From positions 372,001 through 436,000 of the forward strand of contig NZ_JAUDRH010000007.1 of NCBI RefSeq assembly GCF_030381805.1: a stretch of 64,000 nucleotides of DNA. The letters are read 5' to 3'. Source of the DNA: Chlorogloeopsis sp. ULAP01 (GTDB taxonomy: Bacteria > Cyanobacteriota > Cyanobacteriia > Cyanobacteriales > Nostocaceae). Shown here piece by piece: positions 16,787 to 25,353 of the stretch. A program made the position numbers and the translations under genes. The stretch's first letter is position 1. Each line of letters begins with the position of its first letter. A model generated the notes under the pieces. The model saw only the letters and a list, made by a program, of their open reading frames with translations, was not told where the DNA came from and did no database searches.

Positions 16787-18136
16787 ATGAAAACGCCTCT
16801 TGACATTAAATGGATACGTGCTCAGTTTCCTGCACTCACGCAAGAAATCAACGGACAACCCGCAGTTTTCTTTGACGGGCCTGGGGGTACTCAAGTGCCT
16901 GGCTCGGTAATAGATGCAATGGGTGATTATCTGGTGAGATCAAATGCCAATGCTCACGGGGCTTTTGCGACAAGTGCGCGTACAGATGTGCTGATTGACT
17001 CCGCTCGTGTTGCGATCGCCGATTTTCTCGGTTGCGATCGCGATGAAGTGGTATTCGGTGCGAACATGACTACCCTCACCTTCACTTTAAGTCGAGCGAT
17101 CAGTCGCGAGCTCCAGCCCGGTGATGAAATTATTGTGACGCGACTCGACCATGATGCCAATGTTTCTCCTTGGTGTGCGCTAGCGGAGCGCGGTGTTACA
17201 GTCCGCTTTGTAGATATCAATTTTACAGATTGCACACTCGATTGGAGCGACTTAGAACAGCAAATTAATCCCCGCACGCGCTTAGTAGCAGTTGGATATG
17301 CTTCTAACGCCGTAGGCACGATCAACGACATAGCAAAGGTAGTACGCCTTGCTCGCACAGTCGGAGCCTTGGTTTTCGTTGATGCAGTTCACTATGCACC
17401 CCACGCCCCAATTGACGTGCGATCGCTCGACTGCGATTTTCTCGCCTGTTCGGCGTATAAATTTTTTGGCTCTCATGTCGGTATTCTTTACGGCAAGCGC
17501 GAGCATCTTGCCCGCCTGCAACCTTACAAAGTACGTCCTGCATCAGATGAAGTGCCATCACGCTGGGAAACTGGCACCCTCAATCACGAAGGTTTAGCGG
17601 GGATGATAGCGGCAATTAACTATCTAGCGAAAATTGGTTGTCATGTCTCACCCACACTAGGAAGCGAGTTACTTTCTACTCTCCTAGAGGCTGATACAGG
17701 AAAATGGGAAGCATTCCGATGTCCTCCAACTCAATCAACTTCCTATCCCAGTCGGCGTGCTGCCTTAGTAACTGCGATGAGTGCAATCCAACAATACGAA
17801 CTAGAATTGAGCAACCAGCTAATTTCTGGACTGTTGGAGATTCCTGGCTTAACTTTATATGGCATTACCCAGCCAGAACGTTTTACCTGGCGCACGCCAA
17901 CCGTGGCAATCACACTTGCGGGGCAAACTCCTTACTCCATTGCTAAAGCATTAGGCGATCGCGGTATTTTTACTTGGCACGGCCATTTTTATGCGATCAA
18001 TCTGACTGAGAGGTTAGGAGTAGAAGCTAGTGGCGGTTTGCTGCGGATAGGGCTAGTACATTACAACACAGTGGAAGAAATTCAGCGATTATTACAAGCT
18101 TTGCATGAAATTGCTGCTATCCCAACATCATCTTAA
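16787..18136 (+). CDS. cysteine desulfurase-like PLP enzyme (class V aminotransferase fold)
   Basis: About 449 residues. The PLP lysine is in DFLACSAYKFFGSH (K227 counting from the upstream TTG) and D201 in VFVDAVHYAPH should contact the pyridine ring; the N-terminal FDGPGGTQVP and RSNANAHGAF fit the cysteine-desulfurase-like subfamily (TIGR01976 type) rather than IscS or SufS. No clear mobile-loop catalytic cysteine motif was found, so true desulfurase activity is uncertain. I chose ATG at 16787, 7 nt after GGAG; the TTG at 16781 would lie too close to that site. It appears monocistronic. Confidence 0.85.
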   Translation: MKTPLDIKWIRAQFPALTQEINGQPAVFFDGPGGTQVPGSVIDAMGDYLVRSNANAHGAFATSARTDVLIDSARVAIADFLGCDRDEVVFGANMTTLTFTLSRAISRELQPGDEIIVTRLDHDANVSPWCALAERGVTVRFVDINFTDCTLDWSDLEQQINPRTRLVAVGYASNAVGTINDIAKVVRLARTVGALVFVDAVHYAPHAPIDVRSLDCDFLACSAYKFFGSHVGILYGKREHLARLQPYKVRPASDEVPSRWETGTLNHEGLAGMIAAINYLAKIGCHVSPTLGSELLSTLLEADTGKWEAFRCPPTQSTSYPSRRAALVTAMSAIQQYELELSNQLISGLLEIPGLTLYGITQPERFTWRTPTVAITLAGQTPYSIAKALGDRGIFTWHGHFYAINLTERLGVEASGGLLRIGLVHYNTVEEIQRLLQALHEIAAIPTSS

Positions 18137-18214
18137 TTTTCTGGGTATGAGCAAACAATTGCCTCTTTTTAGGAACTGATTCACAAAGCAAACGTTAGCG
18201 ATCGCTTTTTCAAC

Positions 18215-18343
18215 CTAGTTTTGATCTACGGTACGCAACTCACATCTTCGTAGACGTTCAAGTATCTTCTGCAACTGCGGATCATTTTTTGCAATTAATG
18301 CAGGCGGACAAATTTTCTTGCGCTGACAGTCGTCACAAAGCAT
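18215..18343 (-). CDS. 42-residue Cys-rich small protein, unknown
   Basis: A small ORF with a near-perfect Shine-Dalgarno (AAAGGAGGTGA) 7 nt before its ATG. The product begins MLCDDCQRKKICPP and has cysteines at 3, 6, 12 and 34 (a CxxC plus two more), followed by an amphipathic, charged helix (DPQLQKILERLRRCELR). This could be a small metal-binding or redox peptide. It is convergent with the cysteine-desulfurase-like gene and 78 bp away. No family was recognised; the ribosome binding site and cysteine pattern are the main support. Confidence 0.55.
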   Translation of the reverse strand: MLCDDCQRKKICPPALIAKNDPQLQKILERLRRCELRTVDQN

Positions 18344-19077
18344 TTAAACTCACCTCCTTTAGCGAAGTTGTTGCAAATTTACTTCAGGAAAAAGTTCAAT
18401 TTTAAGGATGCTATTTACCCTGAATAGTGATGTTTTGGAAGTAGTATTTTTTCTTTTTATATGTTTACGCGGGGATCAGTGTTTGAGGTATCATTTTTAT
18501 TAAGACAACCTTAAGATTGAGTCAAATTTTCAACCAAATCGGCAAATGAGAGACACAAAATTTAGCGTCTCTACTTTAGCAGAGTATAAGCAAATTTGTA
18601 TAAAAATTTGCAGTGTATTTTTACTAAAATTCTGAGAGTAATAATACTCAATAATTAAGTCTTAATCTCTTGATGCAAATATAATAAATACTCCTTCAGA
18701 GAGAAGTAATTCACATCTTGACCTCGCTCCTAAAAGCCTAGAACTGAAGTACCCTACGGGAAGCCACCCGGAGGCGTCTACCAGGCTTATAGCTGAAGTC
18801 TGTTAAAACGAACTGAAAATCTTACCTAGTCAGTTAAAACTGACTTTAGCTTTTAGCCCTTGAAATTTATTTATTGGCGGACAAGAGCACAGATGCAAAA
18901 TATGAGTTTATAAAATTTGTTTTCGTATATGCTATGTTAAGATATAAACTTTAAATTTCAAAAATTTTGTTACTAAAAGCATGAAAATAAGCAGCTTAGA
19001 TAGCAGTCCTAAATCATTCGTGAAAAACAAGATCCCCGACTTCTCATAGAAGTCGGGGATCTGCGTCCTCAGTCTCT
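18344..19077. other. intergenic region, no intact gene
   Basis: AT-rich DNA. At 18730-18850 there is a patch of dispersed-repeat debris (CCCTACGGGAAGCCACCCGG and AGTCAGTTAAAACTGACTTT, an 8-bp inverted repeat around AA). The 33-nt hairpin at 19030 closes the region. The promoter of the 18215-18343 ORF should lie near 18360-18450. Confidence 0.5.
19030..19062. repeat. 33-nt hairpin repeat, perfect copy
   Basis: Arms AGATCCCCGACTTCT and AGAAGTCGGGGATCT, perfectly complementary over 15 bp, with loop CAT. It lies 15 bp beyond the stop codon of the minus-strand gene 19078-19845 and could act as its terminator. Confidence 0.9.
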
Positions 19078-19845
19078 TTATCCTTGAGCGAGAAAGTTAC
19101 ATATACTATTAATAGAATTTTGAGTATTTTTTTCGTTAGTATAATCTTCGTGAATTGGTATTTGTTCGAGAGATATTAAAACTAGTATCGGGCGATAAAT
19201 TTTGCCATAACGCACTTTTTTTTCTTGGATATCAATCCGAGAAATATTTATTAAGGGATATTCAATGAGTTGTCTTGTACGTAAACCTTTCCTCTCTATA
19301 ATTACTTTATTGAGACTTTTATAGAAAGTGCAGTCAACTATAGGTGTCGTTACTAAGAAAATACCAAACCCTAGAAAAAAAATAATGATGACAACAAAGA
19401 ACGAGTAATCATGCCATTGGTGTTGACTTAAGAAGAGAGATTGTTGCTGAGAGTAGATAAAATTATTAATTTGAGAAGCGACTTCTTGATTATTTTTATA
19501 ACTGCTACTAGATGGTAGAAACTCAAATTCTTTGATTTCATTTACAATCACTATCTTATATGTTCTACCTCGCCTACTGCCAGCAGTGGTAATGACATTT
19601 GCCTGTTGAGGATCGTAAATTCTCAGCTTTTCCACACCTCTAAGCACATAAAATCGCCGCAGTTCGCAGTTAATTTGACTAGGAGAAAGGCGATCGCATT
19701 TCAAGCTAGCTGAAATAGGTGTATAAAATGTTCCGATAACTATACCAACTAAGCCCAAGGTGAGAATTAAACCTCCTTGCCACCAATGACCTATTGGTAA
19801 GTGCTTCATTGCTAGTCTACTACTAGTTTGCGCTACAATTCTCAT
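19078..19845 (-). CDS. two-helix membrane protein, unknown function
   Basis: 255 residues with one hydrophobic segment at about 24-45 and another at about 125-150 (FFVVIIIFFLGFGIFLVTTP). The region between them would be periplasmic and contains CDRLSPSQINCELRR, two cysteines that could pair. The C-terminal part (YKSLNKVIIERKGLRTRQLIEYPL) resembles PH-like domains seen in bacterial membrane proteins, which is a guess. An ATG at 19809 is an alternative start. It is followed by the 33-nt hairpin and not obviously co-transcribed with a neighbour. Confidence 0.72.
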   Translation of the reverse strand: MRIVAQTSSRLAMKHLPIGHWWQGGLILTLGLVGIVIGTFYTPISASLKCDRLSPSQINCELRRFYVLRGVEKLRIYDPQQANVITTAGSRRGRTYKIVIVNEIKEFEFLPSSSSYKNNQEVASQINNFIYSQQQSLFLSQHQWHDYSFFVVIIIFFLGFGIFLVTTPIVDCTFYKSLNKVIIERKGLRTRQLIEYPLINISRIDIQEKKVRYGKIYRPILVLISLEQIPIHEDYTNEKNTQNSINSICNFLAQG

Positions 19846-20200
19846 TAATTGCTCTGCTAAAAAATCACCATAGTTACAGTATTCCCTCCGAATTTGATGG
19901 AGTAATCATAAGCAATTTTTGTAGGGTGGGCAACTGTCCACAACGTCAAAATAAGGGTTTGAAGAAAGTTAGGTAATACCCACCTTACTTAGAGAATGTA
20001 GCGATCGCTTGCTGTGATCAAGCGTGTGGAGAAGAACTAGCCTTTATCAACAAGCTCTATCAAAAGGTAGTGGAGCCTGATTCGCATCCCGATCACGATA
20101 GAGACGAACAAAATCAATAGCTGTTAGCGATCGTCACCGCACTACGTCAAAAAAAACTGATGATCGCTCACAAAATTTATTGAAGGAGACACTCAAGACT
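19846..20200. other. intergenic region with possible coding debris
   Basis: Contains the common TAGGGTGGGCA motif and, around 19970-20119 on the plus strand, about 50 stop-free codons without a start (including ACGEELAFINKLYQKVVEP) that may be a gene remnant. Nothing firm is seen. Confidence 0.35.
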
Positions 20201-20803
20201 ATGCAAAATAACCAGCAGCAACACCAGCATTTAAGTATTGTAGACAGTCTTTTGATGCAAATGTTTGGACGACCCAAAGGTATACTAGGTCGGTTAGGAG
20301 GTTTCATTTTAGCTCACACAAAGCGTGATTTCACTGAGTGGGCAATTAATCTCCTTGAAGTTCAGCCGGATGACAAAGTGCTAGAAGTTGGATTTGGCCC
20401 TGGGGTGGGGATTGAGATTCTAGCAGCTACGGTTTCAAGAGGGTATATTGCGGGCGTTGACTATTCAAAAGAAATGGTTAAGCAAGCCAGAGTGCGGAAT
20501 GCAAAAGCGATTGAGACAGGCGTAGTCGAACTTGAGTATGGTTCAGTTGAAAAACTACCGTTTGCAGATGACACATTTGATAAAGCTTTAGCGATCAATT
20601 CTATGCAAGTTTGGCCAGATGTGATGGTTGGACTGCGGGAAATATGGCGGGTGATGAAGGGTGGTGGCAAGATTGCACTTGGGTTTACTTCTCATTCTGG
20701 GCAATCGAGTACAGGATTAACCGAAATGCTCACAACGGCTGGTTTTACTGAGGCACATTTGGTAGAGACAGATCAAGGTTTCTGTGCGCTGGCAACCAAA
20801 TAA
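20201..20803 (+). CDS. class I SAM-dependent methyltransferase
   Basis: 200 residues. SAM-binding motif I is VLEVGFGPGVG (about 61-71), the acidic end of strand 2 is AGVDYSKEM, motif II is PFADDTFDKALAINSMQVW and motif III is REIWRVMKGGGKIALGF, all as in UbiE/Methyltransf_11-type enzymes. I chose ATG at 20201 with AAGGAGA upstream; the TTG at 20180 precedes that site and is unlikely. The small C-terminal domain suggests a small-molecule or lipid substrate. No neighbouring gene indicates the pathway. Confidence 0.88.
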   Translation: MQNNQQQHQHLSIVDSLLMQMFGRPKGILGRLGGFILAHTKRDFTEWAINLLEVQPDDKVLEVGFGPGVGIEILAATVSRGYIAGVDYSKEMVKQARVRNAKAIETGVVELEYGSVEKLPFADDTFDKALAINSMQVWPDVMVGLREIWRVMKGGGKIALGFTSHSGQSSTGLTEMLTTAGFTEAHLVETDQGFCALATK

Positions 20804-20854
20804 TTTGTCATTTATGATGGGTATTTAAGCTTTATTAAGGAGTCTCAAAATCTC

Positions 20855-21088
20855 GTGAACGAGTATTTGAGCTTCGCTGACGAGTATCTGAGATAGATGA
20901 ACGAGTATTTGAGCCTCGCTGACGAGTATTTGAGCTTCGCTAGCGAGTATTTGAGCTTCGCTGACGAGTATCTGAGATAGATGAACGAGCACTTGAACCT
21001 CATCGATGAGTATCAGAATCTCGCTAACGAGTATTTACTCTCCTTCTACGAGAAAATTATCTATCCTGTCGCAACCGACGTAGTGTAA
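20855..21088 (+). repeat. 21-bp tandem repeat coding heptapeptides, broken by TAG-ATG
   Basis: About eight imperfect 21-bp units, consensus GACGAGTATTTGAGCTTCGCT, begin right after the methyltransferase gene and AAGGAG. One frame reads heptads (N/D/S)EYLS(F/L)A. It opens at GTG 20855, meets TAG at 20894, restarts at ATG 20897, meets TAG again at 20978, restarts at ATG 20981 and ends at TAA 21086 after 35 codons. Both breaks have the identical form CTGAGATAGATGAAC. The units keep the reading frame exactly, so they were either selected at protein level or simply expanded in steps of 21. Confidence 0.85.
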
Positions 21089-21253
21089 CGCATCTACAAG
21101 AAGTGGTGGGTTACGGCACAAACATCGTTTCAGCATTTAAAAATCGAGTTTTATCGTGTGCCTAACCCACCCTACTACTTATCATTAAAATCTCTCCGTG
21201 TCCCCGTGTCTCTCCGTCTCCGCGTCAGCCCAAACAGTAAGTTTCTGGAATGA

Positions 21254-23071
21254 TTACTGATATCCCGCCGCTTGCAAATAAAACAGCCTGGCATACCTAC
21301 CTTTAGCCTGCAACAACTCCTCATGAGTTCCCTCTTCTACGACTTCCCCAGCTTCAATCACCAAAATTTTGTCAGCCATCCGCACTGTAGAAAAACGGTG
21401 AGAAATTAAAATCACCATCTGATTTTTCGTTAAAGTCCGAAAGTGATTGAAAATCTCATACTCAGCTTGCGCATCCATCGCTGATGTCGGTTCATCCAAA
21501 ACCAAGATATCTGCGTTAGTCCGCATAAAAGCACGAGCCAAGGCAATTTTCTGCCATTGTCCTCCCGAAAGTTCCTGCCCTCCTTTGAACCATTTACCTA
21601 ACTGAGTGCTAAAACCTGCGGGCAATTTTTCAATAAAAGGTTGTGCCATACCCTTTTCGGCAGCAATTTCCCACAGATCCTTTTCTTCGACGTGTTCCAC
21701 ATCGCCCACACCGATATTCTCCCCTACCGTAAATTGGTAACGGACAAAGTTCTGGAAAATTACACCGATACGACGCCGCAATACATCCACATCCCATTCT
21801 TGCAAATCCAAACCCTCAAAGCGGATGCGTCCGGAATCAGGATTGTAAAGTCTAGTCAAGAGTTTAATTAAAGTAGTCTTACCAGAACCGTTTTCGCCAA
21901 CAATGGCTAATTTATCTCCGCGTTTGAGGTGGAAAGAAATATTTTTCAAGGCAGGTTGCAAACTTCCCGGATAAGTAAATGTGACATTCTCAAAGCGAAT
22001 ACCATCTTTGGGATTGATGCCTTTGGTTGCTTTCCCCTGTGGTTTTGGTACTTCCTCTTCTAGAAATTCGTAGAGATTGGAAAGATAGAGATTGTCCTCA
22101 TACATTCCGCCAATGGAAGTCAGCATACCAGAAAAAGTAGTTTGCCCTTGGCGAAACACGGTGAGATACATCGTCATATCTCCCAAAGAAATTCTTCCCG
22201 CCACAGTTTCTATGACAATCCAAGCATATGCTACGTAAAAAGCGGCAGTACTCAACAAACTCAGCAAGTATCCCCACTGCCCCCGCCGGATTGTTAAATT
22301 GCGGTCTTCGTCATAAAGTTGATAGAAGATGTCGCGATAACGTTCCAGCAACATTTCACCGAGTTGATAGAGTTTAACTTCTTTGGCGAAGTCTTCTCTA
22401 GCAATCAAAGTTTCTAGATAATGCTGCTGACGAGTTTCCGGCGCACGCCAGCGAAATAAGCGAAAAGCTTCCCCCGCAAATTTTGTTTCCGCAACAAATG
22501 CGGGCATTGCTGCCAAAATTAGTACCACTACTGCCCAAATCGAAAATTGCACCAACAAAGCCCCGTAGGTAAGAAGTGAAAGGGCGCTTTGTACCAAGCC
22601 AAAGGTGCGAGTTACTAACGAGAGAGGGCGAATGGAAGCTTCTCGCCGGGCATTGGTCATTTTATCGTAAAACTCCGAGTCTTCAAACTGCGTAAGTTCT
22701 AGACTCATTGCTTTTTCTAAAATAAGTTCATTCACCCGTTGTCCGAGTAATACCCGCAACAGTGACTGACAAACTGTTAGCCCTCTTTGGCTACCTGTGA
22801 GTAAGGCAACAGCAGTTGCTTCCAATCCCACATATAGTAAGGGACGATAGCTATCAACTTGATTTTGAGAAGCGAAAATTACTGCATCGACAATTAACTT
22901 GCCGATATAGGCTACAGCTGCTGGTAAAAGACCAGCCACTAAAGTTAAAATCGCAAGACTAACAGTTAGGACACGGCTAGTAGTCCAAACTAAAGCGATC
23001 GCTCGCCCACTATAGCGGAATATCGCTAGGGATTGACGCAGGGCGTTACGTTTTTGACGACGATTCCTCAT
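21254..23071 (-). CDS. ABC exporter, fused permease and ATPase
   Basis: 605-residue half-transporter. The N-terminal ABC type I exporter membrane domain has hydrophobic segments near 36-66, 78-92, 160-195 and 268-292. The nucleotide-binding domain starts at about 356 with Walker A VGENGSGKTT (391-400), Q-loop FQNFVRYQFT, signature ELSGGQWQKIALARA, Walker B ILVLDEPTSAMD and H-loop SHR. It is expected to work as a homodimer at the cytoplasmic membrane. A GGQ doublet just before the signature (FKGGQELSGGQ) is normal for this MsbA-like group. No substrate gene is adjacent. It starts at ATG 23071 and appears monocistronic. Confidence 0.92.
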   Translation of the reverse strand: MRNRRQKRNALRQSLAIFRYSGRAIALVWTTSRVLTVSLAILTLVAGLLPAAVAYIGKLIVDAVIFASQNQVDSYRPLLYVGLEATAVALLTGSQRGLTVCQSLLRVLLGQRVNELILEKAMSLELTQFEDSEFYDKMTNARREASIRPLSLVTRTFGLVQSALSLLTYGALLVQFSIWAVVVLILAAMPAFVAETKFAGEAFRLFRWRAPETRQQHYLETLIAREDFAKEVKLYQLGEMLLERYRDIFYQLYDEDRNLTIRRGQWGYLLSLLSTAAFYVAYAWIVIETVAGRISLGDMTMYLTVFRQGQTTFSGMLTSIGGMYEDNLYLSNLYEFLEEEVPKPQGKATKGINPKDGIRFENVTFTYPGSLQPALKNISFHLKRGDKLAIVGENGSGKTTLIKLLTRLYNPDSGRIRFEGLDLQEWDVDVLRRRIGVIFQNFVRYQFTVGENIGVGDVEHVEEKDLWEIAAEKGMAQPFIEKLPAGFSTQLGKWFKGGQELSGGQWQKIALARAFMRTNADILVLDEPTSAMDAQAEYEIFNHFRTLTKNQMVILISHRFSTVRMADKILVIEAGEVVEEGTHEELLQAKGRYARLFYLQAAGYQ

Positions 23072-23126
23072 TACTATTTGTATAACGTAAAATCGCCCTT
23101 AATTGCCGAGTTCTCTGTGAGGTTAT

Positions 23127-23159
23127 AGATCCCCGACTTTTTTGAAAAGTCGGGGATCT
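23127..23159. repeat. 33-nt hairpin repeat, perfect copy
   Basis: Arms AGATCCCCGACTTTT and AAAAGTCGGGGATCT around TTG. It has the same length and outer arms as the copy at 19030, with compensating changes in the inner three pairs. It lies 55 bp upstream of the ABC exporter start, so it is not that gene's terminator. Confidence 0.9.
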
Positions 23160-23349
23160 GAACACCTGCGATCTGTCAAAATCAATTTAGTGGAGTACTA
23201 GAGGTAGATTGAAATAATCTTTATTGATTACTTAGTCAGATACAGAGAAATTATTTAGTATATAAAAAGCTGTAAGAGGACAAATCCACAACAAGCACTG
23301 ATCGCACTCAAAATATGCTCCAGACATTAGTCGGCTGGAGGCTGAAGCA

Positions 23350-24570
23350 ATGAAATTTAATTTACTAAAACCAAAACGCTTTTTTTTGGTAAGTTTATTT
23401 TCCTGTGCCATATTTGTTTCTCCCCTTTCTACTTTGGCTGTGACTGTCAAAGAAGTTCCGAATCCCCGGCAGCAGGATGGTGGATGGGTAACTGATATGG
23501 CTGGAATTCTCAGCCAACAGACAGAAGCCGAAATTAATCAGATGATTTCTCAGTTGGAAGCAAAACATGGCACGGAAATAGCCGTGGTAACTGTGCCACA
23601 AACAACTCCTAGTGGTTCTGTCAAAAAATTTGCCACCGAACTGTTTAATGATTGGGCAATTGGCAAGAAAGGACAAGATAACGGTGTATTATTCTTGATT
23701 TCAGTAGGCGATCGCCGTGTGGAAATTGAGACTGGTTACGGCGTGGAAGCAATTTTGCCAGATGCGAAAGTGGGCAATATTATCGATACCCAAATCATTC
23801 CCCGCTTCAAACAAGGAGACTTTGAAGGTGGTACGCTGGCAGGAACAAAAGCACTAGTACTTATTTTAGAGGGCGATCGCTCATCATCCACAAACCAAGT
23901 CACAACTCCAAATCGGGAAAATGGCTCAACTGTAGAAACAAGTGCAGATCCCCCGATTTTATGGGGATTTTTAGCCGGAGGTGGAATATTAGTATTAGCG
24001 ATCGCAGGTGCCGCTCATCTCAAACGACGTCCTCAAAAAATTTTGATTGCACCACAAGGGCATAGTCGCAAACTTGACGGTAATTACACTTTTTTGTGTG
24101 CTGATTGCCAAAAGCCAATGGAAAAAGTAGACGAAACCACAGTTCAATCATATTTAAGCAAACCAGAAAAAACAGCACAAAAACTAGGTAGTGTTAGATT
24201 TGAGGGTTGGAAATGTCCCAATTGCAGTCATAAGCTAACTGGTAGTGGTTTTCATATAGTCGCTCAACAGTCTCATTCTTCTCGATTTAAGAAATGTCCT
24301 CACTGTCAAGAATTAACTGTCACCCGCTCTGAGCAGATTGTTAGACCAGCTACACAATATAATTCTGGAAGACGACTAATTACTGATGACTGTCATAGTT
24401 GTGCTTATCACCATCAGCAAGAGGAAATAATTCCTCGCCTGCCTCCGCCTCCTCCGCCTCCTCCTCCAAGCACTTGGGGTGGCTATAGTGGCGGCGGCTT
24501 TAGTGGTGGCGGTGGTGGTAGTTTTGGTGGTGGCAGTAGCGGTGGCGGTGGTGCTGGTGGTAGTTGGTAA
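23350..24570 (+). CDS. TPM-domain (YgcG-like) membrane protein with zinc-ribbon-like region and Gly-rich tail
   Basis: 406 residues. Signal peptide 1-30 (hydrophobic FFLVSLFSCAIFVSPLSTLA), TPM domain about 35-180 (VTDMAGILSQQTEAEINQMI, NDWAIGKKGQDNGVLFLISVGDRRVEIETGYG), a transmembrane helix near 200-222 (ILWGFLAGGGILVLAIAGAA), then a cytoplasmic part with four Cys pairs (CADC, CPNC, CPHC, CHSC) suggestive of zinc binding, a proline run and a glycine-rich tail. TPM proteins have been linked to photosystem II repair in plants and to membrane stress in bacteria; the role here is not known. It is followed after 8 bp by a LemA-type gene, a common pairing. Confidence 0.88.
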   Translation: MKFNLLKPKRFFLVSLFSCAIFVSPLSTLAVTVKEVPNPRQQDGGWVTDMAGILSQQTEAEINQMISQLEAKHGTEIAVVTVPQTTPSGSVKKFATELFNDWAIGKKGQDNGVLFLISVGDRRVEIETGYGVEAILPDAKVGNIIDTQIIPRFKQGDFEGGTLAGTKALVLILEGDRSSSTNQVTTPNRENGSTVETSADPPILWGFLAGGGILVLAIAGAAHLKRRPQKILIAPQGHSRKLDGNYTFLCADCQKPMEKVDETTVQSYLSKPEKTAQKLGSVRFEGWKCPNCSHKLTGSGFHIVAQQSHSSRFKKCPHCQELTVTRSEQIVRPATQYNSGRRLITDDCHSCAYHHQQEEIIPRLPPPPPPPPPSTWGGYSGGGFSGGGGGSFGGGSSGGGGAGGSW

Positions 24571-24578
24571 GTAATACT

Positions 24579-25352
24579 ATGAATAATCAAGAAAAGAGAA
24601 TTCCCGAAGAGATTGCCCCAGAAGTGCTAGAGTTAGCCTCGCGCTACTATGCCAATCACACCCAAAGTTACTCGCCTTCTGAATTGGTAGCAGCAGGAAA
24701 AGAAGTGGATATTCCTGCCGAGTTTATTGAGCAAGCCATCCGAGATGTGCAGGCAAGGCACCGACAACAGCAAGAAAAACAACAACGATTAGCACATCTG
24801 CGTCAAAGATTGTTGATAATTGGTGCAGGAGTAGTAACTGCATTGGCTGTTTGGATTGGTTGGACTTACAATTCTATCCAAAGCAGTAGCTCCAGAGTTG
24901 AAGCAGCTTGGGCGCAAGTAGAAAATCAACTCCAGCGCCGTGCTGATTTAATCCCCAATCTTGTGAACGTGACACAAGCTTATGCCAAACAGGAAAAAGA
25001 ATTAGTCTTTTTATTAGAGCGATCGCGTCAGGCTTATTTGCAAGCAGACACTCCCAACGAAAAAGCCGCCGCGACAGTGCAAATTAATCAAGCTATTGAC
25101 CGCTTCCGCAATTATGCCACTGCCAATCCCCAATTGAAATCTAGCCAATTATTTATCAATCTTCAGTATGAGTTAAGCGGTACTGAAAATCGCCTCGCCG
25201 TAGAGCGAATGCGCTATAACCAGGCAGTGCAAGCTTACAATCAAAAAATTCAAAGTTTTCCCAACTCGGTTGTAGCTAATACTTTTGGGTTTGAAAAGCA
25301 GGAATATTTTCAAGCTACAAATACTGATGTTCCCAAAGTTTTTAAGGAGTAA
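24579..25352 (+). CDS. LemA family protein with N-terminal extension
   Basis: 257 residues. A helical N-terminal part (about 1-65, PEVLELASRYYANHTQSY) precedes one transmembrane helix (about 80-98, LLIIGAGVVTALAVWIGWTY) and a LemA domain with the signature EAAWAQVENQLQRRADLIPNLVN and the late ENRLAVERMRYNQAVQAYN. I chose the ATG at 24579, 8 bp after the TPM gene; the TTG at 24564 lies inside that gene. LemA proteins have a periplasmic helical bundle of unclear function and are often coded beside TPM proteins. Confidence 0.9.
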   Translation: MNNQEKRIPEEIAPEVLELASRYYANHTQSYSPSELVAAGKEVDIPAEFIEQAIRDVQARHRQQQEKQQRLAHLRQRLLIIGAGVVTALAVWIGWTYNSIQSSSSRVEAAWAQVENQLQRRADLIPNLVNVTQAYAKQEKELVFLLERSRQAYLQADTPNEKAAATVQINQAIDRFRNYATANPQLKSSQLFINLQYELSGTENRLAVERMRYNQAVQAYNQKIQSFPNSVVANTFGFEKQEYFQATNTDVPKVFKE

Positions 25353-25353
25353 A

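Noticed and set aside
19970..20119. Stop-free frame with ACGEELAFINKLYQKVVEP
   Set aside because: No start codon or ribosome binding site and no family recognised; kept only as possible debris.
20855..21088. 21-bp repeat considered as a CRISPR array or as an intact protein gene
   Set aside because: The units are directly adjacent with no spacers, and the frame has two in-frame TAG codons, so neither reading holds.
23427..23450. Minus-strand frames opposite the TPM gene and other long antisense frames, for example 60515-61237
   Set aside because: They mirror strong coding signal on the other strand (signal peptide, domain motifs) and have no motifs of their own.
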